Source: Tepidanaerobacter sp. GT38 (lineage in GTDB: Bacteria; Bacillota; Thermosediminibacteria; Thermosediminibacterales; Tepidanaerobacteraceae). From it: a stretch of 52,323 nt of DNA. The position numbers and the translations under genes were made by a program. Position 1 is the stretch's first letter. Each line of letters starts with the position of its first letter. The DNA lies in NCBI RefSeq assembly GCF_021991635.1, contig NZ_JAFFJA010000050.1, positions 1-52,323 on the forward strand. Reading direction: 5' to 3'. The notes below the pieces were generated by a model, which saw nothing but the letters and a program-made list of their open reading frames with translations, was not told where the DNA came from and did not search any database. Below, in pieces: positions 25,375-35,257 of the stretch.

Positions 25375-27204
25375 TCAGTCTTTAATTGACACTTTCGTAA
25401 TTTTCCACCGCTGTCCTATTTTGAATAATTCAGCTCTGTAACCTATTTTGTGTGAGTTAAAATAATAATCTCCCATAAGGGTAATTTTCCCATTGGAATT
25501 GTAGTAGTAACTCACATCGGTTCTAATATTTTGTTCCCAGTTTTGCAGGCCTTTTGCTTCCATAAGCCATAGGCACTTTTTAAACTCCTTTTCCAATTTT
25601 GCCTGAACGTTGTCAGGTGTAAGGTCATTTACATAATACAGAAGTTTTAATAACAAGTCTCTATCTAAAGTTTCAAAAGATACATTTAATTTATCCATAA
25701 GTTTAATATAATTTCTCTCACCTTCAGCAAAAATGGGAAGAGATGAGTTATAGATCCATTGAAATTCTATAGGATTTTTTGGTGTTTCTATAGCAGTATA
25801 AAAACCATACAACTCATCTTTATTTGGCATAGGGCCTAAAAATACTGATGTGCCGTTAGGAGACCACAATGTGTCAAATTCGGAGTAATTGGCCTTGTCG
25901 TAAATAATACCAGAAATATTATCAAAAGTGCCGTCTATTACAAGAATCATGCCCCTGTCCACGGGGTTTCCCCACAAAGCATCTGTAGCTTCCACCTTGC
26001 CCCCATTTTCAAGGCTATATATTATATTGTCTTGTTTGTTTATAGTTTTAGTAAGTTCAAAAGTAAAATATATGGATTTATGTTTTCCAAGAAGCCGCCC
26101 CTTACCCCGTATTAAACCTGGTTTTGCGTATAAAATCTCATCTTTTGATGGAGTGAGACTGTCTATTACGAGCTTCATATTGCTTAAATTGTTCTTCGCT
26201 GCATAGACACGCCCACCTTCTGTCTGATAAATTAAGCCTTCCCTGCTTATTACCGGTCTATGCCAGGGCATAAAACCTTGCACATAACCAAATTTGGCTA
26301 TAAATGTAGGCATACCTGCTACTATTGCCATTAAAAATACAGTCAGAGCAGTGTTAAGCATAGACTTGCCATATCCTCTAATATGCTCCCTGGGTTTCTC
26401 TGCAACCGGTTCCTTCATGACTATATCATTAAAGAATAACATAATCGCATATATTACACAGGTTCCTGCAATTGGCCACAAAAATAATGCTAAAATCAAT
26501 CCGAAATTTCCTGACAATTTAAAGAGCAAACCAATAACTGTGTTGATAGTTAAAATTTTAGCCAATATGGCGATAAAATACCTAACATATTTTAAAAAAA
26601 CTTGTGGCGCAGCTAACAAAGCTTCAAAAAAGCCGAAATCTTCCATAACTATTAAATATGGCAAAAAAATGAATAAAACTTTTAATACAAAAATAATCCT
26701 GTCTACTTTGCCCGGATTAGCAAATACGATAGCAGATAAAGCAAACAGGTTATAAAAAAGAAGCATTATAAATAATCTGGGCCCATAGTACCAAGCAAAT
26801 TGAATAAAGGTCCTTAAGGTAGGTCTGCGATTTCTAAAACTGTCTTTTAAAGTCCCAAAAAAACCACCCACAACAAGGCCGTTTAAAAAAAGATAAGCTC
26901 CAAAAGCAAGAAGCCCCTCCCAAGATTTGTTATAAAAACTTAGACTTTGGTTGGAGATGTTTCTTAATAAATCTAAGTTCTGTACAGAAGGTAAAATAAA
27001 AGGCGGTACAACTGAAACATTTAACTGATTTGTTATTAAAGGCCAGAGGCCAAAGTTTTCATGCAGATAAAGGTTATAACCCAAGAACTTGCTCATATAA
27101 ATTGCAACTATTTTAAATATATCCCAAAATATAGGCACAAAGATAATGGGCCATAACCTTTTTATTGTGCTTACAATAAGTGATTTTCCAATGCTGTTGA
27201 ACAC
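25375..27204 (-). CDS. Multi-pass membrane protein with large C-terminal domain
   Basis: I do not recognise this 609-residue protein. The N-terminal half has about six to eight membrane segments, for example IIFVPIFWDIFKIVAIYM, GAYLFLNGLVVGGFFG, FIMLLFYNLFALSAIVF, VLFIFLPYLIVM, NFGLILALFLWPIAG and ALTVFLMAIVAGM. From about residue 315 onward it is soluble, with WSPNGTSVFLGP resembling a beta-propeller or TolB-like strand repeat, and the last 90 residues look like a small alpha/beta domain ending in a GQRWKITKV strand similar to NTF2/DUF4829-type folds. It starts at GTG 27204. It lies 43 bp (79 bp to the chosen start) upstream of hprK and may be cotranscribed. Confidence 0.82.
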   Translation of the reverse strand: MFNSIGKSLIVSTIKRLWPIIFVPIFWDIFKIVAIYMSKFLGYNLYLHENFGLWPLITNQLNVSVVPPFILPSVQNLDLLRNISNQSLSFYNKSWEGLLAFGAYLFLNGLVVGGFFGTLKDSFRNRRPTLRTFIQFAWYYGPRLFIMLLFYNLFALSAIVFANPGKVDRIIFVLKVLFIFLPYLIVMEDFGFFEALLAAPQVFLKYVRYFIAILAKILTINTVIGLLFKLSGNFGLILALFLWPIAGTCVIYAIMLFFNDIVMKEPVAEKPREHIRGYGKSMLNTALTVFLMAIVAGMPTFIAKFGYVQGFMPWHRPVISREGLIYQTEGGRVYAAKNNLSNMKLVIDSLTPSKDEILYAKPGLIRGKGRLLGKHKSIYFTFELTKTINKQDNIIYSLENGGKVEATDALWGNPVDRGMILVIDGTFDNISGIIYDKANYSEFDTLWSPNGTSVFLGPMPNKDELYGFYTAIETPKNPIEFQWIYNSSLPIFAEGERNYIKLMDKLNVSFETLDRDLLLKLLYYVNDLTPDNVQAKLEKEFKKCLWLMEAKGLQNWEQNIRTDVSYYYNSNGKITLMGDYYFNSHKIGYRAELFKIGQRWKITKVSIKD

Positions 27205-27268
27205 CCAAATAGCCCCCCCTCTTTATCTTATATTAAAATAATTAACCCAGCAATACTTCAAATAAAAA

Positions 27269-27298
27269 ATGGCATTCAATTAATCAATCGAATGCCAT
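27269..27298 (-). terminator. Terminator after the small Cys-rich gene
   Basis: ATGGCATTC and GAATGCCAT (27298-27290 and 27277-27269) form a perfect 9-bp stem with a weakly paired AT loop, and on the minus strand TTTTTATTT follows. It ends the transcript of the gene at 27315 and isolates the membrane protein gene. Confidence 0.85.
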
Positions 27299-27314
27299 CG
27301 TAGTACTTAGTTTT

Positions 27315-27488
27315 TTAATATACACTGTTTAAAAGCTCTTGGGCTTTTTCGCAACAACCAACCTGCCAATTTACACAATTTTTACAGGACTCATATTGGG
27401 TTATATAATCAGCAGGGTATCTAAAAGTGTTACCTTTTTTATAAGCCTCACATAATTTCGCTACAATAATAGTTTGCTCCGGGCTCAA
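27315..27488 (-). CDS. Small Cys-rich protein
   Basis: A 57-residue protein I do not recognise. It has five Cys in an arrangement of one near residue 13, then CKNC and GCC near residues 35-46, with Trp between them, suggesting metal binding. The TTG at 27488 is chosen since GGAGGG lies 8 nt upstream; an ATG at 27533 gives 72 residues but sits upstream of a TATAAT (27527-27522) that is the likely promoter. Terminator downstream; so probably a single-gene transcript. Confidence 0.68.
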   Translation of the reverse strand: MSPEQTIIVAKLCEAYKKGNTFRYPADYITQYESCKNCVNWQVGCCEKAQELLNSVY

Positions 27489-27563
27489 AATTTCATCCCT
27501 CCGCTTTGTTTTTACTCTATAATTATAGCACATTATGCGAAATTATGCTATACTTATTGAAAT

Positions 27564-28427
27564 TTATCTCTCAGTAACTATATCCTGCCAGCAATTTCTT
27601 GCATAGCAAAATAGATACTGTTGTACAAAACCAGCTATTTCACCGAACCTTTCTTCTGCAAACTTCTGAAGCTTTGTTAGTGAAACTTGTCTATCATTAA
27701 AATATATATGTTCAAGGATTCTTTGCATCCACACATCAATAGGAAAAGCATCAAATTTTCTCATCGAGTAAAGCATAATACAATCCGCAACTTTCCTGCC
27801 AACACCAGGTAGCGTTACCAGCTTCTTTCGCATCTCTTCCGTAGATATATTGTTAAAGTTATAAATGTCAACTTTCCCGCTAGAAATAATTTTAGCAGTC
27901 TCGATAATATACTTAGCCCTGTAACCACATTTTGTCAATCTCAATTCATCTTCAGAAACATCGGCTAAACTTTCTGGAGATGGGAAAGCGTAGTAGATTT
28001 TGCCTTTGAAATCTATTGGTTCTCCATACTTCATACATATATTTTCAATGGTCCTTTTAATATTTTGTATGTGATTGTTTGCCGAAATGATGAAAGATAT
28101 GGTAGTCTCCCAGGGATCCTGAAACAGTATTCTATAGCCGCTGCTTAAACTAACAGCAGGGACAAGCTCCTTAAACTTCTTTATTTCGTGTTCTATTTGA
28201 TTATAGTCCCTAGGAATGTCCAGATAGTCTTTTATAAACGCCTCTTCTTTATCCCCGCCACTAGATTCAATTGTTATCACATCACCACTTTGATAAATTT
28301 CAAAAACACTTTTTTTTACTACACCAGTGTACTTTCCGTCTGCTTGTCGATTCCAACGGAAAGCCTGACCCCCGTTGGCTATCAAATCAAAATTAAAAGG
28401 ATAAACACCATTTAAAACTATTGGCAT
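27564..28427 (-). CDS. ogg: 8-oxoguanine DNA glycosylase (Ogg1 type)
   Basis: A 287-residue base-excision enzyme that removes 8-oxoguanine and nicks the strand. It has an N-terminal TBP-like domain with GGQAFRWNR, then ISANNHIQNIKR, which is typical of Ogg1, and the helix-hairpin-helix/GPD motif LPGVGRKVADC with catalytic Lys212 and Asp231 in PIDVWM. Both catalytic residues are present. The AlkA family is the main alternative, but the Lys favours a bifunctional Ogg. The ATG at 28427 follows GGAGAG. It stands alone between two terminators. Confidence 0.92.
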   Translation of the reverse strand: MPIVLNGVYPFNFDLIANGGQAFRWNRQADGKYTGVVKKSVFEIYQSGDVITIESSGGDKEEAFIKDYLDIPRDYNQIEHEIKKFKELVPAVSLSSGYRILFQDPWETTISFIISANNHIQNIKRTIENICMKYGEPIDFKGKIYYAFPSPESLADVSEDELRLTKCGYRAKYIIETAKIISSGKVDIYNFNNISTEEMRKKLVTLPGVGRKVADCIMLYSMRKFDAFPIDVWMQRILEHIYFNDRQVSLTKLQKFAEERFGEIAGFVQQYLFCYARNCWQDIVTER

Positions 28428-28472
28428 AAAAATCTCTCCGTTTATCTAAAGCTATTTCTTTTAAAATATAAC

Positions 28473-28519
28473 GGTCAAGACTACCTTTACAGTAATGACT
28501 ACTGTAAAAAGCCCTGACC
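28473..28519 (-). terminator. Terminator after the nitroreductase gene
   Basis: On the minus strand GGTCA (28519-28515) and TGACC (28477-28473) form the outer stem and TTTACAGTA/TACTGTAAA the inner stem of a long hairpin with an internal mismatch loop, followed by TTATATTTT. Confidence 0.7.
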
Positions 28520-28543
28520 GCTTATTAATTATGCTATACTTAC

Positions 28544-29053
28544 TTAATATCTTTCCCAGCGAACAATTTCGTCTAAGGTCTTTTTGTCTCTTGTTACCTT
28601 TTTGTCTGAATAACCCAGAGAAATTAAGGATATTAGCTTATACTTTTCCGGCACTCCTAAAAGTTTTCTTATATCCTCACTGTAAGGTCGTTCATATCCG
28701 GCAACCCAGCAAGAATCTATGCCATAGGCCTTAGCAGCAATGAGCATATTTTGAGTTGCAGCACAACCGTCTTCCACTAAGTGGTTTGCGTCTTTTTCAC
28801 AAAAGACGCTTATACAGGCACCTGCATTTGCAATAAATTTACCATAAAGGGCGAGTTTTGATATTTCTTCTTTTATCTGTTTTTCCGTAGATACAACGAA
28901 CAGCCAAGGCTGAAGATTTCTAGCACTTGGTGCCAGGCGCCCACAGTCTACGATATCTTCCAGCACTTCCCTGGGTATGGGTTTGGGAATATACTCTCTA
29001 ACACTTCTTCGCTCCTTTATGACCCTTATCACCTCATTAGCCGCCAAAGACAT
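28544..29053 (-). CDS. Nitroreductase family protein
   Basis: An FMN-dependent NAD(P)H oxidoreductase of the small nitroreductase family, about 169 residues. It has the N-terminal KERRSVREYIPKPIP, the flavin motif SARNLQPWLFVV, and the C-terminal LISLGYSDK with the preceding GIDSCWVAGYE. The true substrate is unknown. The start is uncertain: GTG 29056, ATG 29053 and TTG 29047 are all in frame, and GGAG lies 8 nt from the TTG but only 2 nt from the ATG. It begins right after the ileS stop and is probably in the ileS T-box transcript. Confidence 0.88.
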   Translation of the reverse strand: MSLAANEVIRVIKERRSVREYIPKPIPREVLEDIVDCGRLAPSARNLQPWLFVVSTEKQIKEEISKLALYGKFIANAGACISVFCEKDANHLVEDGCAATQNMLIAAKAYGIDSCWVAGYERPYSEDIRKLLGVPEKYKLISLISLGYSDKKVTRDKKTLDEIVRWERY

Positions 29054-29059
29054 CACTCC

Positions 29060-32000
29060 TTATTTAGCTTTTTTTACACTAATTTTGACCTTATGGTCAT
29101 TGATGTTCCACTCTTTGGTATAGCCGTCTACCGGCAGTGAAGTCTTTTCAATGGCTATGGCCAACGTATCTGCCTTTATATCTTCGCCATGTATTTCTAA
29201 TACTTTATCTATAGTATCATCTCCTACGCAGTAAAGGTATATTTTGTCTTCAACTTCAAAACCTGCTTCTTTTCTCATGGTTTGTATTTTGCTCACTAAC
29301 TCTCGAGCAATACCTTCAAGCATCAGTTCAGGAGTGATTGTAGTATCTAAAACTACATAATATCCGCCTTCACCTTCTGCGCAGAAACCTTCTTTGTCCT
29401 GAGCTCTAATATCCAGCTCGTTTTCCAAAATTGTTAGTGACTGGCCATTTACATCAATTGTAATATGACCATTTTCCCTGGCGGTAGCTAAAAGCTCAGT
29501 AGCTTTAGCAGAGGATACTGCCTTGGCAATTGCTGACATGAGTTTTCCATATTTAGGGCCTAGTAAATCAAATCTCGGTTTTACAGTATACGTGAAATAT
29601 TCTTCAGCTACATCAATATATTCAATTTCTTTAATGTTTAATTCTTCTTTGATGACATCTGATAAATCAAAGATCAGATTTTTCTCATCAACATTTCTAA
29701 GCTGAACCATCATTTTTTGGAGTGGCTGGCGGTTCTTGACTTTGCCTTTGTTTCTGGCAGCTCTGCCCAATTCTACTATTTTCCTTGCCAGCTCCATCTT
29801 ATGCTCAAGTGTTTCATCGATTAATTCTTCTTTTACTTCAGGAAAATCACATAGATGAATGCTAATAGGAGCATCCGTATATGCTGTCCGCACTAAGTTC
29901 TGGTAAATCTCTTCGGTAATAAAAGGTACAAAGGGCGCAGCCATTTTTATAAAATCGACCAGAGCTTCATACAAAGTCAAATACGCTGCTATCTTATCAT
30001 CATCCATCACGGATTTCCAGAAGCGCTCCCGAGAGCGGCGCACATACCAATTGCTAATGTCGTCTATAAGGGATTCCATAGTCCGTGCTGCATCAGTTAT
30101 ATTCAAATCATCTAATTCCTGTCGTATCTTTTTATTTGTACTGTTTATCTTAGACAGCAACCAGCGGTCCATTTCACTTCTATCCTCAGGAGCTATATTG
30201 TACTGCTTCGGATCAAAATCGTCAATACTGGCATAAAGGGTGAAGAACGAGTATACATTCCATAAAGTCCCCAAGAATCTGCGCTGGGATTCACTTACAG
30301 CAGTCTGATAGAATCGGCTGGGATTCCATGGTGGACTTGCCACATATAAATACCAACGCATGGCATCTGCGCCTTGCTCATTTAACACCTTCCATGGGTC
30401 AAGCACATTGCCTTTATGTTTGCTCATTTTTATTCCGTGCTCATCCAAGACATGACCCATTACTAAGACATTTTTATATGGAGATTTGCCAAACAGCAAA
30501 GTCGAGATTACCAAAAGGCTGTAAAACCAACCTCTAGTCTGGTCAATGGCTTCCGAAATAAAATCTGCCGGGAAGTGTTTCTCAAAATACTCCTTATTTT
30601 CAAAGGGATAGTGCAGTTGGGCAAAGGGCATAGCACCGGAATCAAACCAGCAGTCGATAACCTCTGGTACACGCTTCATGTCACCACCACATTTTGGGCA
30701 TTTAAGAACTACATTATCTACATATGGCTTATGAAGCTCTATATCGTCTAATGGTTCTTTACTCATGTCTTTCAATTCTTGAATGCTTCCCACCGCATGC
30801 TGACAGCCGCAATCATCACAGATCCAGATGTTTAAGGGTGTTCCCCAATACCTCTCTCTGCTCAAACACCAATCTATGACGTTTTCAAGGAAATTTCCAA
30901 AGCGGCCGTCCCGAATATGCTCTGGATGCCAGTTTATCCCTTTATTTATTTCAAGGAGTTTTTCTCTTATTGCAGTAGTTTTTATGAACCAGCTGCTGCG
31001 GCCGTAGTACAAAAGCGGAGTGTCACAGCGCCAGCAGAATGGGTAAGTGTGTTTATATCTTTGTGATTTATAAAGGATGTTGCGATTTTTTAAATCTTTT
31101 ATTATACCCTTATCCGCCTCTTTAACAAACATGCCTTTCCAAGGAGTTACCTTTTCTGTGAATTCGCCTTGAGCATCTACCGGCTGAATCACTGGCAGGT
31201 TATATTGATGCCCTACGCGAGAGTCATCTTCACCAAAAGCAGGAGCTATATGAACTATGCCGGTTCCATCATCAAGGGTTACAAAATCTGCTGTAACTAC
31301 AAAGAAGGCCTTATCTCTTTCTTCTTCAAAAAACGGAAATACGGGTTCATACTTTAGTGAAGCCAGTTTTTCTCCCGGAAATCTATCAATGACTGTGTAC
31401 TCCCCGTCTAATACTTCTAGCCTGCTTTCAGCTAAGATCAACTTTTCACCGTTATGCTCTACCTTTACGTAGGTATAATCATCTTTAACCGCAAGGGCTA
31501 CGTTAGACGGAAGGGTCCACGGTGTTGTAGTCCAAACCAGAAAATAAGTGTTTTCTTCGCCCGCAACAGGAAATTTTACAAATATTGAAGGATCTTCTAC
31601 TTCTTTGTATCCCTGGGCAACTTCATGGCTGGAAAGAGAAGTTCCGCAACGCGGACAGTATGGGACAACTTTGTTTCCCTTATAGAGCAGTCCATCTTCC
31701 CAAATTTTCTTAAGGGCCCACCAGACCGATTCAATGTAGGTATTGTGATATGTTACATATGGATTGTCCATATCAATCCAGAATCCTACTCGCTCGGTCA
31801 TCTTGCGCCATTCCTGCTCATAAGTAAAAACACTGTTTTTACACTTTTTAATAAAATCTTCAACGCCATATTCCTCTATTTGTGGCTTCCCGCTTATGCC
31901 CAATTGTTTTTCTACTTCAAGTTCTACCGGCAGTCCATGTGTATCCCAGCCAGCTTTTCTGTCAACTTTGTAACCTCTCATGGTCTTGTAACGGGGAATC

Positions 32001-32200
32001 AAATCTTTCACTACCCGTGTAAGGACATGACCTGCATGGGGCATACCGTTGGCAGTGGGAGGCCCCTCATAAAAGACATAGTTGGGTGCGTTTTCACGAT
32101 TTTTGATGCTTTTTTCAAATATCCGTTCCTTTTTCCAAAAATCTAAGATTTTTTCTTCGATAGGAACAAAATTCATTGTTGGTTCTACTTTCTTAAACAT
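29060..32200 (-). CDS. ileS: Isoleucyl-tRNA synthetase, long (type 2) form
   Basis: Charges tRNA-Ile in the cytoplasm. The class I motifs are HAGH (residues 55-58, HIGH equivalent) and KMSKHKGN near residue 600, with the editing domain between them and the anticodon-binding region after. At about 1046 residues it is the long IleS2-type form, which in other bacteria is associated with lower sensitivity to mupirocin; this is a family statement, not something tested here. The ATG at 32200 follows AGGAGG by six bases; a TTG 3 bp upstream would be too close. An Ile T-box leader precedes it. Confidence 0.97.
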   Translation of the reverse strand: MFKKVEPTMNFVPIEEKILDFWKKERIFEKSIKNRENAPNYVFYEGPPTANGMPHAGHVLTRVVKDLIPRYKTMRGYKVDRKAGWDTHGLPVELEVEKQLGISGKPQIEEYGVEDFIKKCKNSVFTYEQEWRKMTERVGFWIDMDNPYVTYHNTYIESVWWALKKIWEDGLLYKGNKVVPYCPRCGTSLSSHEVAQGYKEVEDPSIFVKFPVAGEENTYFLVWTTTPWTLPSNVALAVKDDYTYVKVEHNGEKLILAESRLEVLDGEYTVIDRFPGEKLASLKYEPVFPFFEEERDKAFFVVTADFVTLDDGTGIVHIAPAFGEDDSRVGHQYNLPVIQPVDAQGEFTEKVTPWKGMFVKEADKGIIKDLKNRNILYKSQRYKHTYPFCWRCDTPLLYYGRSSWFIKTTAIREKLLEINKGINWHPEHIRDGRFGNFLENVIDWCLSRERYWGTPLNIWICDDCGCQHAVGSIQELKDMSKEPLDDIELHKPYVDNVVLKCPKCGGDMKRVPEVIDCWFDSGAMPFAQLHYPFENKEYFEKHFPADFISEAIDQTRGWFYSLLVISTLLFGKSPYKNVLVMGHVLDEHGIKMSKHKGNVLDPWKVLNEQGADAMRWYLYVASPPWNPSRFYQTAVSESQRRFLGTLWNVYSFFTLYASIDDFDPKQYNIAPEDRSEMDRWLLSKINSTNKKIRQELDDLNITDAARTMESLIDDISNWYVRRSRERFWKSVMDDDKIAAYLTLYEALVDFIKMAAPFVPFITEEIYQNLVRTAYTDAPISIHLCDFPEVKEELIDETLEHKMELARKIVELGRAARNKGKVKNRQPLQKMMVQLRNVDEKNLIFDLSDVIKEELNIKEIEYIDVAEEYFTYTVKPRFDLLGPKYGKLMSAIAKAVSSAKATELLATARENGHITIDVNGQSLTILENELDIRAQDKEGFCAEGEGGYYVVLDTTITPELMLEGIARELVSKIQTMRKEAGFEVEDKIYLYCVGDDTIDKVLEIHGEDIKADTLAIAIEKTSLPVDGYTKEWNINDHKVKISVKKAK

Positions 32201-32301
32201 CAAGATCCTCCTGTTCTAACAGTATATATTCTGCCCTTAAAATTTTAAGAAGCTATTAACCATTTGTAAGTTAATGGTAGTTCTCAAAAAACGATAGATA
32301 T

Positions 32302-32566
32302 AAAAAAATCTCGCCCAAAGGGACGAGATTTTCTCCCGCGTTACCACCCAAATAGTAAAAGACCACTTATAATAATAAGTAGTACCTTTACCTCTTCATT
32401 CAAATAACGGCAAATACGCCGTCCACCTTTACTCCGAAAGTTTCAAGGTGGCACTCAGGGGGGATATTCAGCCATCATCACCTACCGGGCTCCCACCGTC
32501 CCCGATTCGCTGTAAGGCTTCATGATGCCTACTGGCCCCATCATCGCTTTAAATATATATTATTAC
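32302..32566 (-). ncRNA. T-box leader of ileS (isoleucine)
   Basis: On the minus strand the antiterminator core GGGTGGTAACGCGGGA (32350-32335) is followed by the terminator AATCTCG/CGAGATT (32330-32307) with T-run. Upstream the stem I region reads CTGAATATCCCCCCTGAG; the ATC (32465-32463) fits the Ile specifier codon. Uncharged tRNA-Ile should stabilise the antiterminator and allow ileS expression. Confidence 0.93.
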
Positions 32567-32572
32567 CTTATT

Positions 32573-32601
32573 ATGATATATTATTTGAAACGTGATGTCA
32601 A
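32573..32601 (-). promoter_or_regulatory. Promoter of the ileS T-box transcript
   Basis: TTGACA (32601-32596), 17 bp, then TATCAT (32578-32573) on the minus strand, followed by the T-box leader. Confidence 0.7.
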
Positions 32602-32705
32602 CGATTTTGCACATACACATACTTGATATATTAAGACACTTTGTTTATTATATAAGATGTTAATTTTGTTGGCCCCTTTGGCCTTTCCATTGCCTTTTTA
32701 CATAG

Positions 32706-32734
32706 TTTTCATATATTTTTTTGTATGGTATAAT
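32706..32734 (+). promoter_or_regulatory. Putative promoter of pbp1A
   Basis: TATAAT at 32729-32734 has a weak -35, TTTTCA at about 32706-32711, 17 bp upstream. It lies about 95 bp before the chosen pbp1A start. The intervening sequence has no other recognisable element. Confidence 0.5.
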
Positions 32735-32832
32735 GTTTTTGTTGGACAGATGCTGTATTTAAATAGCTTAATTTAATTATGGATTTCCCGAATATTGCAT
32801 TTCACTTATTTACGGAGATCGGGGGACTTAAA

Positions 32833-35253
32833 ATGTCAAACAAAAAAACTCAAAAAAAGCGAAAGATATTCTCTTGGTATTATATAATCATTTTTGCCCT
32901 AATACTAATTACAATCGGTTTTGGGACAGGTTTAGGAGTCTTTTTATATTATGTAAAAGATGCCCCAGAATTTGATCCCACAAAATTGAAACCTAGTGAA
33001 ACTTCCATAGTTTTAGATCAAAACGGTCAAGTTATCGCTGAGCTTCACGGTGAGCAAAACAGAAAGCCGGTACCACTCGAAAAAGTACCTAAAGATTTAA
33101 TAAATGCTTTCATAGCAATTGAGGATCAATACTTTTATTCCCATAAAGGTATCAATATCCGATCTATTATAGGATCACTAATTACGAATATGCTCCACGG
33201 CGATATTAAGCGCGGTGCCAGCACCATCACACAGCAGTTGGTAAAAACCGCCTTTTTATCTCCTGAACAGACTTGGAAGCGAAAAGCTCAGGAAGCATGG
33301 CTCGCCATACAATTGGAAAGACACTATACCAAAGATGAAATAATGGAATTTTATTTAAATCAGATTTACTTCGGTCATTCAGCTTACGGCGTTGAAGCCG
33401 CAGCCGATACTTTCTTTGGTAAAAGCGTTGATCAGCTAACTTTAGCAGAATCAGCAATGCTGGCCGGTATTACGAAAGGCCCTGATTATTATTCACCATA
33501 TAATAATTTTGAAAGGGCAAAAGAGCGCCAGGAGATTATCCTAAATACTATGGCTGAACTAGGTTTTATAACCGAAGAGGAAGCCAGAAATGCAAAACAA
33601 GAAGAAATAAAGCTTGTTGGTTTGAAAAATGTGGCAGCAGATTATAAGGCTCCATATTTTACAGATTATGTGATACAGGAATTGGCAAGTCTTTTACAAA
33701 AAGAATTAGGCATTTCGGAAAGTGAAGCGTATAACAAGATATATACAGGTGGTTTAAAAATATATACTACGGTAGATATGGAAATCCAGGAAGCAGCTGA
33801 GAAGGTATTATCTGATCCTAAAAATTACCCTTATTCTAAAGAGGATGAAAATGGAGTTGTGCAGCCCCAGGCTGCTGCAGTGATCATAGATCCTCATACA
33901 GGGTATATTAAGGCTTTAGTAGGCGGTCGGGAGCATCAGAAAAGACTTGGTTTTAACCGTGCCACTCAAGCCTTTAGGCAGCCTGGCTCTACCTTTAAAC
34001 CTGTATTGGTATATACAGCTGCAGTGGATATGGGATATACCGCTGCAACTGTAGTTGATGATTCTCCTGTATCTTATCCTTCGGGTTCTGGAGGGGTATG
34101 GTCTCCCAAAAACTATACAAACAACTTCAAGGGTTTAACCACCATAAGAAAGGCCATTGCAGATTCAGTAAATATTGTAGCTGTTAAGGTTTTTAATGAT
34201 ATCGGAGTTGACAGGGGTATTGAATACGCTCAAAAGCTTGGCATAAAAAACCTGATTCTGACAGGAGCTAAAAATGACAGGCAGCTGTCAGCTGCTCTCG
34301 GCGGTATTACAAAAGGAGTAACACCCTTGGAGCTGGTATCTGCCTTTGGCACTTTTGCAAATGAAGGCATACATGTAGAACCAGTGGCTATTTTAAAGGT
34401 TGTAGATAAAAACGGCAGGACTATTTTGGAAAATAAACCTCAACAGTGGAGTGCGATCAGCAAACAGGTAGCTTTCATAATTACTGATATGCTAAGGAGC
34501 GTCGTAACCGAAGGTACAGGAACTAGACTGGCGGATTTCCCATTCCCGGTTGCAGGAAAAACAGGTACTACTTCCGACGACAAAGACGTTTGGTGGGTAG
34601 GTTATACTCCACACCTTGCAGGAGTAGTATGGATGGGACACGATGATCCGACACCTATGCGCAATGTGGCAGGAGGCTATCAGCCGGCCTTAATGTGGAA
34701 ACAGATAATGGCAGTTGCTCATAAAGACCTGCCAAAGGCTCAATTTGCCAAACCCGAAGGTATTGTAGGCCCTATACAGGTTTGCATAGACTCTGGTAAA
34801 CTCCCTACGGAACTTTGTAAAAAAGACCCCAGGGGACACAGAGTTCGAGGAGAATATTTTATAAGAGGAACTCAGCCTACAGAAACCTGTGATGTGCATG
34901 TTGAAGAATTTATTGACACTACAACCGGTCTTCTTGCAACAGAATTCTGTCCTGAAGAAGTTGTTCAAAAACAAGTATTTATAAAACGGCATGAACCTTA
35001 CAAACCTTCCCCCACAGGGCAGATACCGTTAGATGCTAAGTATGAATTGCCTACAGAATACTGTAATCAGCATGTGTCAGCGCCTGAAGTGACAATTCCT
35101 GGTGAAAACGAACATGAAAATGAGAACAATGGTTTAGAAGGCAATAATAAACAGGATAACCGCAATAAGCATAGCGATCCTAACGAACACAGAAATAATC
35201 GTAATGAATGGATAGAAAATTGGTTTAACAGCAACGAATTGCAGGGATTTTAA
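32833..35253 (+). CDS. pbpA: Penicillin-binding protein 1A, bifunctional
   Basis: Membrane-anchored transglycosylase/transpeptidase of peptidoglycan synthesis, 806 residues. After a short basic N-terminus a membrane segment (IIIFALILITIGFGTG) leads to the GT51 domain with EDQYFYSHKG and GASTITQQLVK, then the transpeptidase domain with SxxK in GSTFKP, the SVN triad and KTGTT. The last 60 residues are rich in Asn, Glu and His (GENEHENENNG), an unusual low-complexity tail. The start at 32833 is preferred: GGGGGA lies upstream at about 7 nt, whereas the ATG at 32779 has no ribosome site. It is one of two plus-strand genes. Confidence 0.94.
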   Translation: MSNKKTQKKRKIFSWYYIIIFALILITIGFGTGLGVFLYYVKDAPEFDPTKLKPSETSIVLDQNGQVIAELHGEQNRKPVPLEKVPKDLINAFIAIEDQYFYSHKGINIRSIIGSLITNMLHGDIKRGASTITQQLVKTAFLSPEQTWKRKAQEAWLAIQLERHYTKDEIMEFYLNQIYFGHSAYGVEAAADTFFGKSVDQLTLAESAMLAGITKGPDYYSPYNNFERAKERQEIILNTMAELGFITEEEARNAKQEEIKLVGLKNVAADYKAPYFTDYVIQELASLLQKELGISESEAYNKIYTGGLKIYTTVDMEIQEAAEKVLSDPKNYPYSKEDENGVVQPQAAAVIIDPHTGYIKALVGGREHQKRLGFNRATQAFRQPGSTFKPVLVYTAAVDMGYTAATVVDDSPVSYPSGSGGVWSPKNYTNNFKGLTTIRKAIADSVNIVAVKVFNDIGVDRGIEYAQKLGIKNLILTGAKNDRQLSAALGGITKGVTPLELVSAFGTFANEGIHVEPVAILKVVDKNGRTILENKPQQWSAISKQVAFIITDMLRSVVTEGTGTRLADFPFPVAGKTGTTSDDKDVWWVGYTPHLAGVVWMGHDDPTPMRNVAGGYQPALMWKQIMAVAHKDLPKAQFAKPEGIVGPIQVCIDSGKLPTELCKKDPRGHRVRGEYFIRGTQPTETCDVHVEEFIDTTTGLLATEFCPEEVVQKQVFIKRHEPYKPSPTGQIPLDAKYELPTEYCNQHVSAPEVTIPGENEHENENNGLEGNNKQDNRNKHSDPNEHRNNRNEWIENWFNSNELQGF

Positions 35254-35257
35254 TGTC

